A stretch of 64,000 bases of DNA from Pseudobutyrivibrio ruminis HUN009. Lineage in GTDB: Bacteria; Bacillota; Clostridia; Lachnospirales; Lachnospiraceae. Shown here piece after piece: positions 52,321-60,732 of this stretch; position 1 is the stretch's first letter, and each line of letters opens with the position of its first letter. A program made the translations under genes and the position numbers. Where the stretch lies: positions 2,535,001 through 2,599,000 of the forward strand of contig NZ_JNLH01000001.1 in NCBI RefSeq assembly GCF_000703005.1, written 5' to 3'. Below the pieces are notes generated by a model, which saw only the letters and a list, made by a program, of their open reading frames with translations, did not search any database and was not told where the DNA came from.

Positions 52321-53628
52321 TTAACCAAGAATATCTATGTACTCTCCTGCCAAGGCTTTATTCATGCTTCTTACAGCACAGAATTTACCACACATAGAAC
52401 ATGTGTCATCAAATTCTGGTGAGCGATCAGCACGAATAGCCTGGGCAGTCTCTGGGTCAATTGAGCATTCCCATTGCTTATCCCAGTCAAAACACTGTCT
52501 GGCATCTGCCATGGCATTATCTCTATCCATTGCATGTGGTACATGCTTAGCAATATCTGCTGCATGTGCTGCAATCTTTGAAGCAATGATTCCCTGTTTA
52601 ACATCCTCAAGATTAGGCAAAGCCAAATGCTCTGCAGGTGTAACATAACAAAGAAATGCTGCGCCGTTTTGAGCCGCTATCGCCCCTCCGATTGCTGATG
52701 TAATATGGTCATATCCTGGAGCAATATCAGTAACAAGAGGCCCCAGTACATAGAATGGTGCTCCCATACAAACCTTTTGCTGAATCTTCATATTTGCAGC
52801 GATTTCGTCCATTGGCATATGTCCAGGACCTTCCACCATAACCTGAACATCCTTGGCCCACGCACGCTTTGTTAGCTCTCCTAATCGAACTAATTCCTCT
52901 ATCTGACACACGTCGCTGGCATCTGCAAGACAGCCTGGTCTGCATGCATCACCAAGAGATATTGTCACATCATACTGACGGCAGATATCCAAAATCTCAT
53001 CATAATATTCATAGAAAGGGTTCTCCTCCCCTGTCATAGACATCCAGGCAAATACAAGTGAACCTCCTCTTGATACAATGTTCATTTTTCTTTTATGAAG
53101 CTTTATCTGATCAATTGTCTTACGTGTAATTCCGCAATGTAGTGTAACAAAGTCCACTCCGTTTTCTGCATGAAGACGTACTACATCAATAAAATCCTTT
53201 GCTGTGAGTGTAGCCAAATCTCTTTGATAATGGATTACACTGTCATATATAGGCACAGTTCCTATCATTGCTGGACATTCATCTACTAGCTTCTTTCTAA
53301 ATGGCTCTGTGTTTCCATGGCTGGATAAATCCATAATGGCCTCGGCCCCCATATCCACTGCAGCCATAACCTTTTGCATTTCAATATCATAATCCTTACA
53401 GTCTCTAGATACGCCAAGATTAACATTGATTTTTGTACGTAGCATGCTTCCTACACCTTCTGGATTAAGACACTTATGATTTACATTTGCAGGAATTGCC
53501 ACCTGGCCTCTTGCTACTAGCTCCATTATTTCTTCAGGTGTACGATACTCCTTTAAGGCCACCTGCTTCATTTCTGGTGTAATAATTCCTTGTCTTGCTG
53601 CGTCCATCTGTGTTGTGTATTTTCTCAT
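52321..53628 (-). CDS. thiC: Phosphomethylpyrimidine synthase ThiC
   Basis: A 435-residue non-canonical radical SAM enzyme that turns AIR into HMP phosphate. The C-terminal cluster motif CSMCGKFC (Cys-x2-Cys-x4-Cys, ~413-420) and the barrel motifs (MEGPGHMPMDEI, CRPGCLADASD) are present. The short form lacks the N-terminal domain of proteobacterial ThiC, as usual in Clostridia. It is the last gene of the thiamin operon. Confidence 0.97.
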   Translation of the reverse strand: MRKYTTQMDAARQGIITPEMKQVALKEYRTPEEIMELVARGQVAIPANVNHKCLNPEGVGSMLRTKINVNLGVSRDCKDYDIEMQKVMAAVDMGAEAIMDLSSHGNTEPFRKKLVDECPAMIGTVPIYDSVIHYQRDLATLTAKDFIDVVRLHAENGVDFVTLHCGITRKTIDQIKLHKRKMNIVSRGGSLVFAWMSMTGEENPFYEYYDEILDICRQYDVTISLGDACRPGCLADASDVCQIEELVRLGELTKRAWAKDVQVMVEGPGHMPMDEIAANMKIQQKVCMGAPFYVLGPLVTDIAPGYDHITSAIGGAIAAQNGAAFLCYVTPAEHLALPNLEDVKQGIIASKIAAHAADIAKHVPHAMDRDNAMADARQCFDWDKQWECSIDPETAQAIRADRSPEFDDTCSMCGKFCAVRSMNKALAGEYIDILG

Positions 53629-53639
53629 TATTCTTCTCC

Positions 53640-54893
53640 TTAAACATATATGTAATCATTGAAAACTGGTTGTAATCCTTCGTCAGAAATATCTATGTAC
53701 ATAGTACCCAGGCTCCTGCCATCAGAAATTTCAAATTGCTCATCCCCAGAAGGGTCACTTGATTCCTCACCAGTATATTTTTCTTCATGGTCACCGATAC
53801 CCGTTGATACTCCTGCTGATACCTTTGTAGCAGCAATCTTTACTATCCCATTTCTAAATTCTGCCGTTTCTCTTGAAGATACTGTAATTCCACAGAAAGG
53901 CAAAAATATACGATATGCACATATAATCTGGCACAACTGCTTTTCCCCTACATCAAGTGGATTGATTGTGTCATTATTGATAATTGGTCGAAGTCTAGGG
54001 CATGATAATGACATTTCTGCATAAGGGTATTTGCGCTGTAAATAGTAGACATGCAAGGCTGATGCCAGAGCATCCTTTCTAAAATCCGAAAGCCCCAAAA
54101 GTGCAGAAAAGGCAACCCCTCGCATTCCACCCATAAGAGCTCGCTCCTGAGCATCAAATCTATATGGCCATATTCTCTTGTTACCCATCAAATGCAGAGT
54201 CTCATACTTGTCAGAATCGTATGTTTCCTGAAAAACGGTTACATAGTCCGCACCGCACTCATGCAGATATTTGTAATCCTTTACGTTTACAGGATATATT
54301 TCGATTCCAACCATTTTGAAATATTTTCTAGCAATTTTACATGCTTCACCTATATATTCAACGTCTGATTTAGCTGGACTTTCTCCTGTAAGAATTAATA
54401 TTTCTTCCATTCCACTATCTGCAATAACCTGCATTTCATGCTCTATTTGCTCATATGAAAGCTTTAATCTTTTTATTTTGTTATAGCAATTAAATCCGCA
54501 GTATACACAGTAGTTCTCGCAGTAATTTGCTATATAGATTGGAGTAAAAAGATACACTGTATTTCCAAAGTGCTTGCTCGTTTCCTGCTGTGCCTTCTTT
54601 GCCATCTGTTCCAAAAATGGTTCTGCAGCCGGTGAAAGAAGTGCCTTAAAATCTTCTATTGTACATTTATCGCTGGCAAGGGCCCTTCTAACATCTGCAG
54701 CTGTGTATTTGCTGTAATCATAGGAATTAAAATGTTCCATTACGTTTTTACGAACATCCGACTCAATAATATCCATCCCCGGCAAATATTCCATATGATT
54801 GATTCTAGATGAAGGATCTGTCTCAATCTGATGCTTTCGCTCTAGTCCTGTTGCTGATAATTCCTTAGAGTCAAATAAAAATGTGTTTTCCAT
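53640..54893 (-). CDS. thiH: 2-iminoacetate synthase ThiH
   Basis: A 417-residue radical SAM tyrosine lyase supplying dehydroglycine for the thiazole ring under anaerobic conditions. The cluster motif CENYCVYCGFNC (~129-140) has the CxxxCxxC pattern. Presence of ThiH and not the oxygen-dependent ThiO fits an anaerobe. It lies between thiG and thiC with gaps of 8 and 11 bp. Confidence 0.96.
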   Translation of the reverse strand: MENTFLFDSKELSATGLERKHQIETDPSSRINHMEYLPGMDIIESDVRKNVMEHFNSYDYSKYTAADVRRALASDKCTIEDFKALLSPAAEPFLEQMAKKAQQETSKHFGNTVYLFTPIYIANYCENYCVYCGFNCYNKIKRLKLSYEQIEHEMQVIADSGMEEILILTGESPAKSDVEYIGEACKIARKYFKMVGIEIYPVNVKDYKYLHECGADYVTVFQETYDSDKYETLHLMGNKRIWPYRFDAQERALMGGMRGVAFSALLGLSDFRKDALASALHVYYLQRKYPYAEMSLSCPRLRPIINNDTINPLDVGEKQLCQIICAYRIFLPFCGITVSSRETAEFRNGIVKIAATKVSAGVSTGIGDHEEKYTGEESSDPSGDEQFEISDGRSLGTMYIDISDEGLQPVFNDYIYV

Positions 54894-54901
54894 GATGCCT
54901 C

Positions 54902-55669
54902 CTAATGTAAGAAACCTGTAAGTGGATCTGATGCTGCTGCACCACGTGTAAGCACTCTTCCAAGGCCTGCCAAGTATGCTTTTCTTCCTGCTTCAATAGC
55001 ATCTTTGAATGCTGATGCCATAAGTGTCAAGTCTCCAGCTGTTGCAAGAGCAGTATTTGCCATTATTGCTGCAGCTCCCATTTCCATTGCTTCACATGCC
55101 TGTGATGGCTTTCCAATTCCAGCATCTACAATAATAGGCAAATCTATTTCATCAATAAGAATCTGTATAAACTCTTTTGTTGCAAGACCTTTATTGGAGC
55201 CAATCGGTGATGCAAGTGGCATGATGGAAGCAGCTCCAACATTTTGCAATTCTCTTGCAACATTCAAATCTGGGTACATATAAGGCATAACCACAAAGCC
55301 TTCTTTTGCAAGAATTTCTGTAGCCTTAATTGTTTCGTAATTATCAGGAAGTAAATACTTTGTATCCCTCATAATCTCGATTTTTACAAAATCACCACAG
55401 CCAAGCTCCCTGGCTAGTCGTGCTATTCTTACAGCTTCCTTTGCATCTCTTGCGCCGCTTGTATTTGGAAGCAAAGTTACATTCTTTGGAATATAATCCA
55501 AAATGTTTTCTTCATCCTTGGTGTTTGTTCTACGAACGGCAAGTGTTATAATTTCCGCCCCTGCATCTTTAATTGCCGCTTCAATAAGCTTCATGGAATA
55601 CTTTCCAGAGCCAAGGATAAAACGAGAATCAAATTCTTTACCACCGATTACCAGTTTGTCATTTTCCAT
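54902..55669 (-). CDS. thiG: Thiazole synthase ThiG
   Basis: A 255-residue TIM-barrel enzyme joining DXP, dehydroglycine and ThiS thiocarboxylate into thiazole phosphate. Seen: FILGSGKYSM (~17-26), catalytic Lys region, MPLASPIGSNKGL and VDAGIGKPSQA near 190. Normal length. Confidence 0.96.
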   Translation of the reverse strand: MENDKLVIGGKEFDSRFILGSGKYSMKLIEAAIKDAGAEIITLAVRRTNTKDEENILDYIPKNVTLLPNTSGARDAKEAVRIARLARELGCGDFVKIEIMRDTKYLLPDNYETIKATEILAKEGFVVMPYMYPDLNVARELQNVGAASIMPLASPIGSNKGLATKEFIQILIDEIDLPIIVDAGIGKPSQACEAMEMGAAAIMANTALATAGDLTLMASAFKDAIEAGRKAYLAGLGRVLTRGAAASDPLTGFLH

Positions 55670-55694
55670 TCCATTTTCCTCTTTCTATTAACAT

Positions 55695-56330
55695 TTATGC
55701 ATCCAATTCTCCAATGAGAATTCTAATTACCATGTGTGCCTCGTGTGCTCCACAAACCATCACTCTAGATGAAATCAATCCGATACCATCATTAACATCG
55801 CTAACACCATCACCTAAAAGATAAAATTTCTTTGATACTCTTCTAGCCTTTATATCGTTGGCACTACCAAATCCTGCCATGCCAGAACTAGAGAGAATAT
55901 ACTTATCTGGCATTTGTTCCAGTACCAGATTTACAAGCATTGACTTGTATTGTGCTGAGTCAAAAGCCTCACATATTATCGATGCTTTTTCTAGTAATGA
56001 TTTTGAGTTTGCCTCCGTCATCTTAACTTGATGGGTCTCTATTTTTATAAATGGATTTATTTCTTTCAAGTTTTCTGATAAGGCATCCGTTTTTGCCATT
56101 CCAACCTGATTAATCTTATACTGTTGCCTATGCAAATTACTTACATCAACAGAATCAAAATCTATCAGTATTAGGTGTCCAACTCCTGCTCTTGCAAGAC
56201 ATGTGGCTATATTGGACCCCAAACCTCCTAGTCCGCATATTGCAACAACCGCTTCGTCGAATTTTTTTTGATTGTCTGCTCCATGCCGTTCTACCAATGC
56301 CTGATAAAACTCCTCTTTTGTCGGTATCAA
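55695..56330 (-). CDS. thiF: ThiS adenylyltransferase ThiF
   Basis: A 211-residue E1-like enzyme that adenylates the ThiS C-terminus. The nucleotide-binding GLGGLGSNIATCLARAGVG (~33-51) and DFDSVDVSNLHRQQY are present. The start is TTG at 56330, directly after the thiS stop. GGAGG, 7 nt upstream, lies within the Gly codons that end thiS, so the two are translationally coupled. It is a short form without the zinc cysteine pairs of MoeB-type proteins. Confidence 0.93.
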   Translation of the reverse strand: MIPTKEEFYQALVERHGADNQKKFDEAVVAICGLGGLGSNIATCLARAGVGHLILIDFDSVDVSNLHRQQYKINQVGMAKTDALSENLKEINPFIKIETHQVKMTEANSKSLLEKASIICEAFDSAQYKSMLVNLVLEQMPDKYILSSSGMAGFGSANDIKARRVSKKFYLLGDGVSDVNDGIGLISSRVMVCGAHEAHMVIRILIGELDA

Positions 56331-56525
56331 TCAACCACCTCCAACAAAACTTACTACCTCTACGATATCTCCATCCTTAAGAATCGTATGATTATAAGTT
56401 GCTTTTGGAATGATTTCTTCATTGACTTCCACTGCAATAGTCCTAACATCAAATTTAAAAACGTCTAACACTGCAGCAAGTGTCATGTTTTCTAGCTCAT
56501 ATTCTTTTCCATTTAAGAAAACCAT
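56331..56525 (-). CDS. thiS: Sulfur carrier protein ThiS
   Basis: A 64-residue ubiquitin-like carrier that ends in SFVGGG; the terminal Gly-Gly becomes the thiocarboxylate sulfur donor. The start codon follows an A/G-rich ribosome binding site (AAGGAAGGAAT). The Gly codons double as the thiF ribosome binding site. Confidence 0.96.
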   Translation of the reverse strand: MVFLNGKEYELENMTLAAVLDVFKFDVRTIAVEVNEEIIPKATYNHTILKDGDIVEVVSFVGGG

Positions 56526-56541
56526 TTACTATTCCTTCCTT

Positions 56542-57321
56542 TTAAACCGCCACCATATGATTAAGTGGTCCACTACCTTTTCCCAAATTAGGGTCAGCTG
56601 CTATTGCTTTAGATATGTAACCTTTTGCATTCCTTATAGCTTCCTTCAAATCAAACCCCAGCGCCAAATTCGATGCAATAGCACTTGATAATGTGCAGCC
56701 TGTTCCATGAGTGTTAGAGCTATTAATTCTTTCGCCTTCAAACCATGTAACACACCCACTATCAAAAAGAACATCGCTGGCGTCCTCTACACAGTGGCCC
56801 CCCTTTACAAGAACTCCACAGCCATATTTTTCACCAAGCTTTTTGGCGGCCTGTTCCATATCAATCTTGTCTTCTATCTGCATTCCTGTTAATATTTCAG
56901 TTTCAGGTATATTGGGTGTAATAACTCTAGCTAGTGGAAACAGCATTTTAGCCATCACATCCGGTGTGGAGTTTTCCATCAATCTGCTTCCACTTGTTGC
57001 CACCATAACCGGATCTACGACAATATTTTTCACTTCATACTCCTTTAGTTTTCTGGCAACAACTCTCACCTGCTCCACTGATGGAAGCATTCCAATCTTT
57101 ACCGCATCTGCCGGAATATCAGTTAAACAGGCATCTATTTGTTCCTCCAGAAAATGTGGATTTGACTCTACAATCTCTGTAACCCCTGTAGTGTTTTGTG
57201 CAGTAAGAGCGGTGATAGCGGTCATTCCATAGACTCCATGGGCAGTCATAGTTTTCAAATCTGCCTGGATTCCTGCGCCGCCACTACTATCACTTCCTGC
57301 AATCGATAAAACTACCTTCAT
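56542..57321 (-). CDS. thiD: Hydroxymethylpyrimidine (phosphate) kinase ThiD
   Basis: A 259-residue ribokinase-fold enzyme that phosphorylates HMP and HMP-P. GSDSSGGAGIQADLKT (~8-23), VVDPVMVATSG (~100-110) and the anion-hole NTHGTGCTLSSAIAS near 205 are intact. Its start overlaps the thiE stop by 4 bp (ATGA). Confidence 0.96.
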   Translation of the reverse strand: MKVVLSIAGSDSSGGAGIQADLKTMTAHGVYGMTAITALTAQNTTGVTEIVESNPHFLEEQIDACLTDIPADAVKIGMLPSVEQVRVVARKLKEYEVKNIVVDPVMVATSGSRLMENSTPDVMAKMLFPLARVITPNIPETEILTGMQIEDKIDMEQAAKKLGEKYGCGVLVKGGHCVEDASDVLFDSGCVTWFEGERINSSNTHGTGCTLSSAIASNLALGFDLKEAIRNAKGYISKAIAADPNLGKGSGPLNHMVAV

Positions 57322-57947
57322 CCTTTTATCTCCCTAAATTTCTTCTTCATACTTTCAGCCGCAAGCCTAGGTGACTCTGCTTTCATAATGGCTGAAACAG
57401 CGCATACCCCAGCTATGTCAATTCCTTTTAATACATCCATATTAGAAGCATTCAAACCGCCAATAGCATTAACTGGTACAGGAACTGCCTTACATATTGC
57501 ATCCAATGTCTCCGTGGACGTAATAATCGTTTTTACCTTTGTGGTTGTTGGATAGATGGCACCAACTCCAAGATAATCAGCCCCTGCCTCGTAGGCTGCT
57601 TTTGCCACATCAACCTTCTTTGCAGTAGCTCCTAAAATCTTTTCAGGCCCGATAATCCTTCTGGCCATCTCAAGTGGCATATCCTCTGCCCCTAAATGGA
57701 CCCCTTCGCAATCCACAGCAAGCATTACATCCACACGATCATCAATAATCAGCGGAACATTGTACTTTCTGCAAATCTTATGGACAGCCTGTGCCAGTTC
57801 AATATATTCCTTAGTGGTTCGATTCTTTTCTCGAAGCTGCATCAAAGTAACGCCACCCTTTAAAGCATCCTCAACTCGCCACAGGAATTCATCTAGCTCA
57901 TACGGTGTACTGTCAGTAATAAAATAAAGCTCGCTATTAAACTCCAT
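57318..57947 (-). CDS. thiE: Thiamine-phosphate synthase ThiE
   Basis: A 209-residue TIM-barrel enzyme that couples HMP-PP and thiazole phosphate. LMQLREKN (~36-43), DDRVDVML, HLGAEDMP, VGAIYPTTTK and NAIGGLNASN are present. The start at 57947 has AGGAGG at the right distance; the open frame reaches back to 58079 but that part is the riboswitch and terminator. It is the first gene of the operon thiE-D-S-F-G-H-C. Confidence 0.96.
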   Translation of the reverse strand: MEFNSELYFITDSTPYELDEFLWRVEDALKGGVTLMQLREKNRTTKEYIELAQAVHKICRKYNVPLIIDDRVDVMLAVDCEGVHLGAEDMPLEMARRIIGPEKILGATAKKVDVAKAAYEAGADYLGVGAIYPTTTKVKTIITSTETLDAICKAVPVPVNAIGGLNASNMDVLKGIDIAGVCAVSAIMKAESPRLAAESMKKKFREIKG

Positions 57948-57965
57948 TATTCCTCCTTTTTGCAT

Positions 57966-58004
57966 AAAAAAACGGAAGCTACCTGATTTCTCAAATAGCT
58001 TCCG
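57966..58004 (-). terminator. Riboswitch-controlled terminator upstream of thiE
   Basis: CGGAAGCTA, 14-nt loop, TAGCTTCCG followed by seven Ts on the minus strand, 26 bp downstream of the TPP aptamer and 19 bp before the thiE start. It is the expression platform that stops transcription when TPP is bound. Confidence 0.9.
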
Positions 58005-58029
58005 CATAATATCAATATCATTATTAATC

Positions 58030-58116
58030 GGCGTCCCTACGTTGGCATTATCCAAATCAGGTTCTCGGTCGAAGGTCACACCTTCCTCTCAGCCTGTCTA
58101 CAAGCTCCCGTCTCAT
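58030..58116 (-). promoter_or_regulatory. TPP riboswitch aptamer
   Basis: The thi-box sequence is present: CTGAGAGGAAGGTGTGACC, then GAACCTGATTTGGATAATGC and CAACGTAGGGA, the conserved TPP-binding helices. It controls the whole thi operon in cis. The boundaries are approximate. Confidence 0.96.
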
Positions 58117-58132
58117 ATTAAATTCCTTACAT

Positions 58133-58161
58133 ATAATGCTACAAGTGTGGCAAAAAATCAA
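58133..58161 (-). promoter_or_regulatory. Promoter of the thiamin operon
   Basis: TTGATT (58161-58156), 17-bp spacer, CATTAT (58138-58133) upstream of the aptamer. Moderate match; it lies between the riboswitch and the giant hairpin, so the hairpin is not part of the thi transcript. Confidence 0.5.
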
Positions 58162-58178
58162 CACCTAATTGCAAAGTA

Positions 58179-58800
58179 CCTATTCTCACAAATCCCCTGA
58201 GAGCAAGTGGCGCCCGCCCTGGGCCCGCAGCCTCACCCATCCCATGTACGTCACAGATTTTGGATTATCTAAATGTGTAGTCGCCCATATTTATTAGTAG
58301 GTGTTCTTACAAAGTTTTACAATTCTATCGGTAAGGTATGGGTGAAGACGGACAAACACTATTCTTAGTAATCATCTGTCTTAAACTAGCTTTGTATTAA
58401 TTACTATTTGCTTTGGAGCGAACTTAGAATAATAAAAACAGGTTTTGTAATAGATAAGCATGAGGCGCCATGGACGGCGCCGAAAGCCCGACAACGAAAT
58501 GGACTGAGTTTAAGGGCGGTGCTTATGTATACAAAACCTGTTTTTTAATTATTCTTGGTGAGCGGAGTAGCAAAAGTAATAATACAAAGACTAGTTAAGA
58601 CTAGATGATTATATAAACTACATTGTCCGTCCCACCCATACATTACCTTCGAATAGTAAAAGCTTCGTAAGTACACCTACATATGGGCGACTTTACACAT
58701 TAAGGTAATCCAAAAAATCTGCTCCAATGATACATGGGAGGGGTGAGGCTGCGGGCCCAGGGCGGGCGCCACTTGTTCCTCTATTTTTAGTGAGAATAGG
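58179..58800. other. Giant imperfect hairpin element of ~620 nt
   Basis: The two halves are reverse complements along nearly their whole length. Paired blocks are 58179-58189 with 58790-58800; 58205-58248 with 58731-58774 (43 of 44 bases, about 70% GC); 58254-58267 with 58706-58721; 58268-58290 with 58681-58705; 58297-58313 with 58664-58680; 58332-58356 with 58623-58647; ~58370-58411 with ~58570-58612; and 58426-58460 with 58520-58556. The apex (58461-58519) holds two small hairpins, GGCGCC-N6-GGCGCC and GCCC-N24-GGGC, forming a branched junction. No ORF of quality, transposase or clear target duplication is visible. Confidence 0.85.
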
Positions 58801-58804
58801 CATC

Positions 58805-59899
58805 CTACGCTTCCTTGAGGATTGCCTCTACCTGATCCTTCTTTTCGAAGAGAACGCAGCCGCCTACGTGGTCGTCTTTTAGGATGTCGCCTGCCTGGAG
58901 CACCTGAAAGAGGTGTGATGAGATAGCACCTCGAAGGCCCATGTCCATTACGTTTGTGTCGGAAAATGGCGAGAATGGGCATGGTTCTGCTCCACCATGG
59001 GAATTGATGTGGAAGAATCCTCTGCCTGCTGCAACGCATCCACCTGATGATTTTTCGTCCCCTGGGAATGAAATGAAAACCATGTCCTCGTAGTCTTCAC
59101 GAAGGGTTGCGATTCTAGCTCTAAGCTGCTCTTCCTGCTCCTCGCTAAGGGCTAGGTGCTTGCTCTCATCTGATACAGGTACATACTCAACATAAATTAC
59201 TGCTTTGCAGCCGTATCCCTGAAGCATAGAGACAAAATCATCTGAAAGAACATCATCAAAGTTTTCTGTAGTAACTGTTACAGAATTGCCAAAGATTTGA
59301 CTATTCTTTTTGAATGTCTCCATGTTGGAGATAAGCTTGTCGTAGATGCCTTCTCCACGACGACTGTCAGTTGCTTCCTTGTGGCCTTCAATGCTCATGA
59401 TAGGCACAAGATTTCTGTTTTTATCGAATAGTTCAAAGTACTCATCACTGATGAATACTCCATTTGTAAAGATTGGGAAAAGAATATTAGGCTTCTTTGC
59501 AGCTGCCTTGATGACACCTTTTCTAAGAAGAGGCTCTCCACCTGCCAAAAGAATAAAGCTAATTCCTAAATCCTCTGCTTCATCGAAGATGGTAAGCCAC
59601 TGTTCATCGCTAAGCTGATTTACAGGCTCGCAATCCTTTGTTGCGTCGTTCTGACGAGAATAACAGCCTGCACAATGTAAGTTGCAATTGCTAGTGATTG
59701 ATGCTATCAAAAATGGAGGAACATGTATGCCCTCCCCCTCATATTTCTTTCTAATATCAGAAGCTTTCTTTGTTGCTAATGCAAACTTTGCCATAAAAAT
59801 GCTTTCAGCTGGATCTTTCAAAGTAGCACGAATTGAATCCTTTACAACTCGCTCTACACCAGCTGTCATATACGCTTGAATATCAAATTCCTTTTCCAT
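58805..59899 (-). CDS. Radical SAM protein with C-terminal cysteine region
   Basis: A 364-residue radical SAM enzyme. The cluster motif CNLHCAGC (Cys-x3-Cys-x2-Cys, ~93-100) and SAM-binding GGEPLLRKG (~142) are present. The C-terminal part has spaced cysteines (GGCVAAGRGFFHINSHGGAE, then PCPFSPF, and a final GGCVLFEKK) like SPASM/twitch domains that bind a second cluster. The substrate is unknown. Its promoter carries a Fur box, so it should be made when iron is scarce. The giant hairpin begins five bases after its stop codon. Confidence 0.9.
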   Translation of the reverse strand: MEKEFDIQAYMTAGVERVVKDSIRATLKDPAESIFMAKFALATKKASDIRKKYEGEGIHVPPFLIASITSNCNLHCAGCYSRQNDATKDCEPVNQLSDEQWLTIFDEAEDLGISFILLAGGEPLLRKGVIKAAAKKPNILFPIFTNGVFISDEYFELFDKNRNLVPIMSIEGHKEATDSRRGEGIYDKLISNMETFKKNSQIFGNSVTVTTENFDDVLSDDFVSMLQGYGCKAVIYVEYVPVSDESKHLALSEEQEEQLRARIATLREDYEDMVFISFPGDEKSSGGCVAAGRGFFHINSHGGAEPCPFSPFSDTNVMDMGLRGAISSHLFQVLQAGDILKDDHVGGCVLFEKKDQVEAILKEA

Positions 59900-59967
59900 A
59901 TATACACCTCTTAAATGATCGTATCATTCCGTCGCATCAGTTGTATGTAATTTGATTTTGTAAAATC

Positions 59968-59996
59968 ATTATACTCCTGTTGATAATCATTTTCAA
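59968..59996 (-). promoter_or_regulatory. Promoter of the radical SAM gene with overlapping Fur box
   Basis: TTGAAA (59996-59991), 17-bp spacer, TATAAT (59973-59968) on the minus strand. The sequence 59981-59995 TGATAAT-C-ATTTTCA matches the 7-1-7 Fur consensus TGATAATNATTATCA at all but one position and covers the -35 and spacer. Confidence 0.85.
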
Positions 59997-60011
59997 TTAT
60001 AAATACAAAGT

Positions 60012-60041
60012 AAAAAAAGCTGCCCGCCAGCAGCTTTTTTT
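60012..60041. terminator. Bidirectional-looking terminator
   Basis: AAAAGCTGC, 6-nt loop, GCAGCTTTT with A and T runs on both sides, between the radical SAM and ohrR-type genes; it ends the ohrR transcript. Confidence 0.85.
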
Positions 60042-60158
60042 GGGAGAATGATATATGAAAAAGTTTTATCGCTCTTGCGATGATTGTATATTACTCTCCC
60101 ATTATGAACTTGTACTGTTACTTATCTGAAATCTATGTGAAGATTGTAAAAATCTATT

Positions 60159-60602
60159 TTATTCTTCACCTATTCCTTGCATAGCCTTATCCAGTAGCTT
60201 CTTTAACTGAGCCTTTTCCTCATCTGAAAGATTTAGGCACCCTTTCATTTGAGCTGGAACCTTTTTAGCTTTTTCTTTTAATGCCTGCCCCTCATCTGTA
60301 AGCTTAATAACAAGCTTTCGCTCATCCTTTTCAGATCTTCCTCTGGTAATCATGCCTTGCTTTTCTAATCGCTTTAAAAGTGGAGCCAAAGTGCCTGAAT
60401 CCAAATGCACGCACTTTCCAATTTCTCCTTCAGTCAAATCGCCAGCCTGCCATAAAGCCATCATAACAATATACTGGGTGTAGGTAAGATTGAGTTCCTC
60501 AAGAGGCTTTCTATACTTACGTACAACCTCCTTAGCACATGCATACAATGGAAAACAAAGCTGATTCTCCAAACACAAAACCTTATCTGATGTTTTGGTC
60601 AT
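60159..60602 (-). CDS. OhrR-like MarR-family peroxide-sensing repressor
   Basis: A 147-residue MarR-family regulator. LENQLCFPLYA near residue 10 matches the N-terminus of Bacillus OhrR, in which this Cys is oxidised by organic hydroperoxides to release DNA. The winged helix-turn-helix (LDSGTLAPLLKRLEKQGMI, then a RSEKDERK wing) is intact. No ohr peroxidase gene is beside it in this window. A palindrome at 60634-60647 in its own upstream region suggests autoregulation. Confidence 0.85.
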   Translation of the reverse strand: MTKTSDKVLCLENQLCFPLYACAKEVVRKYRKPLEELNLTYTQYIVMMALWQAGDLTEGEIGKCVHLDSGTLAPLLKRLEKQGMITRGRSEKDERKLVIKLTDEGQALKEKAKKVPAQMKGCLNLSDEEKAQLKKLLDKAMQGIGEE

Positions 60603-60633
60603 TTTATACTCTCCTATAATTCGTTCACATTAG

Positions 60634-60647
60634 TATTGTGTACAATA
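60634..60647. promoter_or_regulatory. Palindromic operator candidate for the OhrR-like repressor
   Basis: TATTGT-GT-ACAATA, a perfect 6-bp inverted repeat 32 bp upstream of the start codon, similar to the TACAATT/AATTGTA type bound by OhrR. Confidence 0.6.
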
Positions 60648-60732
60648 ATAATGTATCAACGATATCACAGAAAGTCGAGATATAGCTAAACGCAAATACT
60701 AAATCATTTTGCATTGATTTAGTTTTACAAAA

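Noticed and set aside
57948..58079. N-terminal extension of ThiE by 44 codons
   Set aside because: This stretch is the terminator and part of the TPP aptamer; the AGGAGG site sets the start at 57947.
58179..58800. Giant hairpin as a group II intron, retron or known riboswitch
   Set aside because: No group II start or domain V is seen, no reverse transcriptase is near, and the pairing is one continuous helix, unlike those families.
58677..59039. A 120-codon frame across the hairpin and the radical SAM gene
   Set aside because: It overlaps the well-supported radical SAM coding region in another frame and is rich in Arg/Pro from the GC-rich arm; it is a shadow.
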